Part shown: one piece after another, positions 63,362 through 64,000 of the stretch
Layout: each line of letters begins with the position of its first letter
Position numbering within the stretch: position 1 is the first letter of the stretch
Source: Streptomyces sp. AC550_RSS872
Lineage (GTDB): Bacteria; Actinomycetota; Actinomycetes; Streptomycetales; Streptomycetaceae
Direction of reading: 5' to 3'
Length of the DNA stretch: 64,000 nucleotides
Assembly: GCF_019049285.1 (NCBI RefSeq)
Contig: NZ_JAGMUL010000128.1
Location: 124,001-188,000, forward strand
Position numbers and translations under genes: made by a program
The notes under the pieces: model-generated
Seen by the model: only the letters and a program-made list of their open reading frames with translations
The model's database searches: none
Told to the model about the DNA's origin: nothing

Positions 63362-64000
63362 TCAGCTGGTCTCAGAGAAGACAAAGGAGAACTCGGCTGG
63401 CTCAGCCTGGAGTTGGTACTGCGGCAGCACGCCCGGACCGCAGGAGGCGGTGCCGATGCCATGCAGGGCGTGATCGAAGTTCACCCAGACCGTGTCGCCG
63501 GGCGCGAGGTCGGTGAGGTGGGTGGCCGTGTCCAACTGTTCGGTGGTCCAGCGCCGTGCGGTGAACCAGAACTCCGGATCGCCCTCGATCCTGAGCCCGC
63601 CGAGCTCCACCCAGCGGACGTCGGCACTGGCGCCGTTCTCCTGCGGGCGGACGTACGGCGTCTGGAGCTCGTCGACGGTGGAGTGCCAGCGGCCGATCAT
63701 GGACGCCGACCGAGTGTCAGGGTAGGCCTCGCCGGGGCCGCCGCCGAACCACTTGATCTGGTCCGCCTGCCCGAGCCCGAACCGGATGCCGAGCCGGGGC
63801 AGCGGGACGGGCCACTCGCCCTGCGGCGTCACGGACACGGTCAGCTTCAGCCGCTCACCGTCGGAGGTCCAGCGGTACACGATCGCGAGACCGAACTCCC
63901 AGGCGGCGGGGGCCACTCGGGCCCGCACGGTCAACGTGTCGTCGCCGATCTCCACGCCGTCGAGCCGGTGCCGCATGCGGTGCAGTCCGTACTTGCGCCA
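63362..64000 (-). CDS. GH2 beta-galactosidase, C-terminal part (cut by window edge)
   Basis: The C-terminal 212 residues of a family 2 glycoside hydrolase of the LacZ type. Visible are WRKYGLHRMRHRLDGVE, then LPRLGIRFGLGQ, WFGGGPGEAYPDTR, GRWHSTVDELQTPYVRPQENG and the closing YQLQAEPAEFSF. These are the domain-5 (beta-galactosidase small chain) motifs. The catalytic barrel lies beyond the window. It is transcribed in the same direction as the DesI-type gene, 140 bases before it, but looks like an unrelated sugar-use gene. Confidence 0.88.
   Translation of the reverse strand, partial: WRKYGLHRMRHRLDGVEIGDDTLTVRARVAPAAWEFGLAIVYRWTSDGERLKLTVSVTPQGEWPVPLPRLGIRFGLGQADQIKWFGGGPGEAYPDTRSASMIGRWHSTVDELQTPYVRPQENGASADVRWVELGGLRIEGDPEFWFTARRWTTEQLDTATHLTDLAPGDTVWVNFDHALHGIGTASCGPGVLPQYQLQAEPAEFSFVFSETS

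Overview
The window is high-GC actinobacterial DNA, most likely Streptomyces. Evidence: third-position GC-rich coding, frequent GTG starts, many Streptomyces-type biosynthetic genes, and chewed-up IS remnants of the kind found in accessory chromosome arms. It splits into two biosynthetic regions separated by ordinary accessory genes.

Region 1 (1.0-28.8 kb) is a compact non-ribosomal peptide cluster. Eight minus-strand genes run from 25.2 kb down to 1.0 kb: a threonine/cysteate-synthase-like PLP enzyme, three NRPS proteins, an MbtH-like protein, a type II thioesterase, an SDR and a free A-T didomain. Reading the assembly line gives C-A-T-C-A-T-E / C-A-T-C-(no A)-T-E / C-A-T-TE. Pocket residues suggest Val, an Asp-like acid (epimerised), Thr, an A-less position (epimerised), then an unassigned residue before release. 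The A-less module is probably served in trans by the free A-T, whose pocket is Thr-like. On the other strand, starting 262 bp away, are an E1-alpha gene and a fused E1-beta/lipoyl/E2 gene of the 2-oxoacid dehydrogenase type. These could supply a branched acyl-CoA starter. No cluster regulator, dedicated transporter or acyl-ligase is visible.

Region 2 (28.8-38.1 kb) holds decayed DNA, a carboxylesterase divergent from an aromatic-acid-type MFS transporter with a palindromic operator between them, a broken secreted esterase, a GAF/PAS/PP2C phosphatase, and a serine-recombinase remnant. A degraded copy of the yjbQ 3' end (37.2 kb) matches the intact yjbQ end at 0.94 kb, so the NRPS segment may be a 36-kb inserted or duplicated island.

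Region 3 (38.1-43.5 kb) is a translationally coupled five-gene operon: glycosyltransferase 2, class III aminotransferase, zinc dehydrogenase, MFS and HAD phosphatase. It ends in a strong hairpin. A DUF1349 gene lies upstream.

Region 4 (45.7-63.2 kb) is a patchwork of deoxysugar genes: a DesII-type radical SAM lyase, RmlA, RmlB, a DesI-type aminotransferase, a KijD10-type 3-ketoreductase and a TylF-type O-methyltransferase. Together these fit a dTDP-4,6-dideoxyhexose (chalcose-like) route. They are mixed with discrete amide-forming parts: a free adenylating enzyme without the amino-acid Asp, a carrier protein, a free condensation enzyme and a transglutaminase-fold protein. At least five transposase remnants, an rmlA fragment and a gutted KASIII gene interrupt it. 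The stretch 47.7-52.0 kb is visibly more A+T-rich than its surroundings, suggesting recent acquisition. The window ends inside a GH2 beta-galactosidase.
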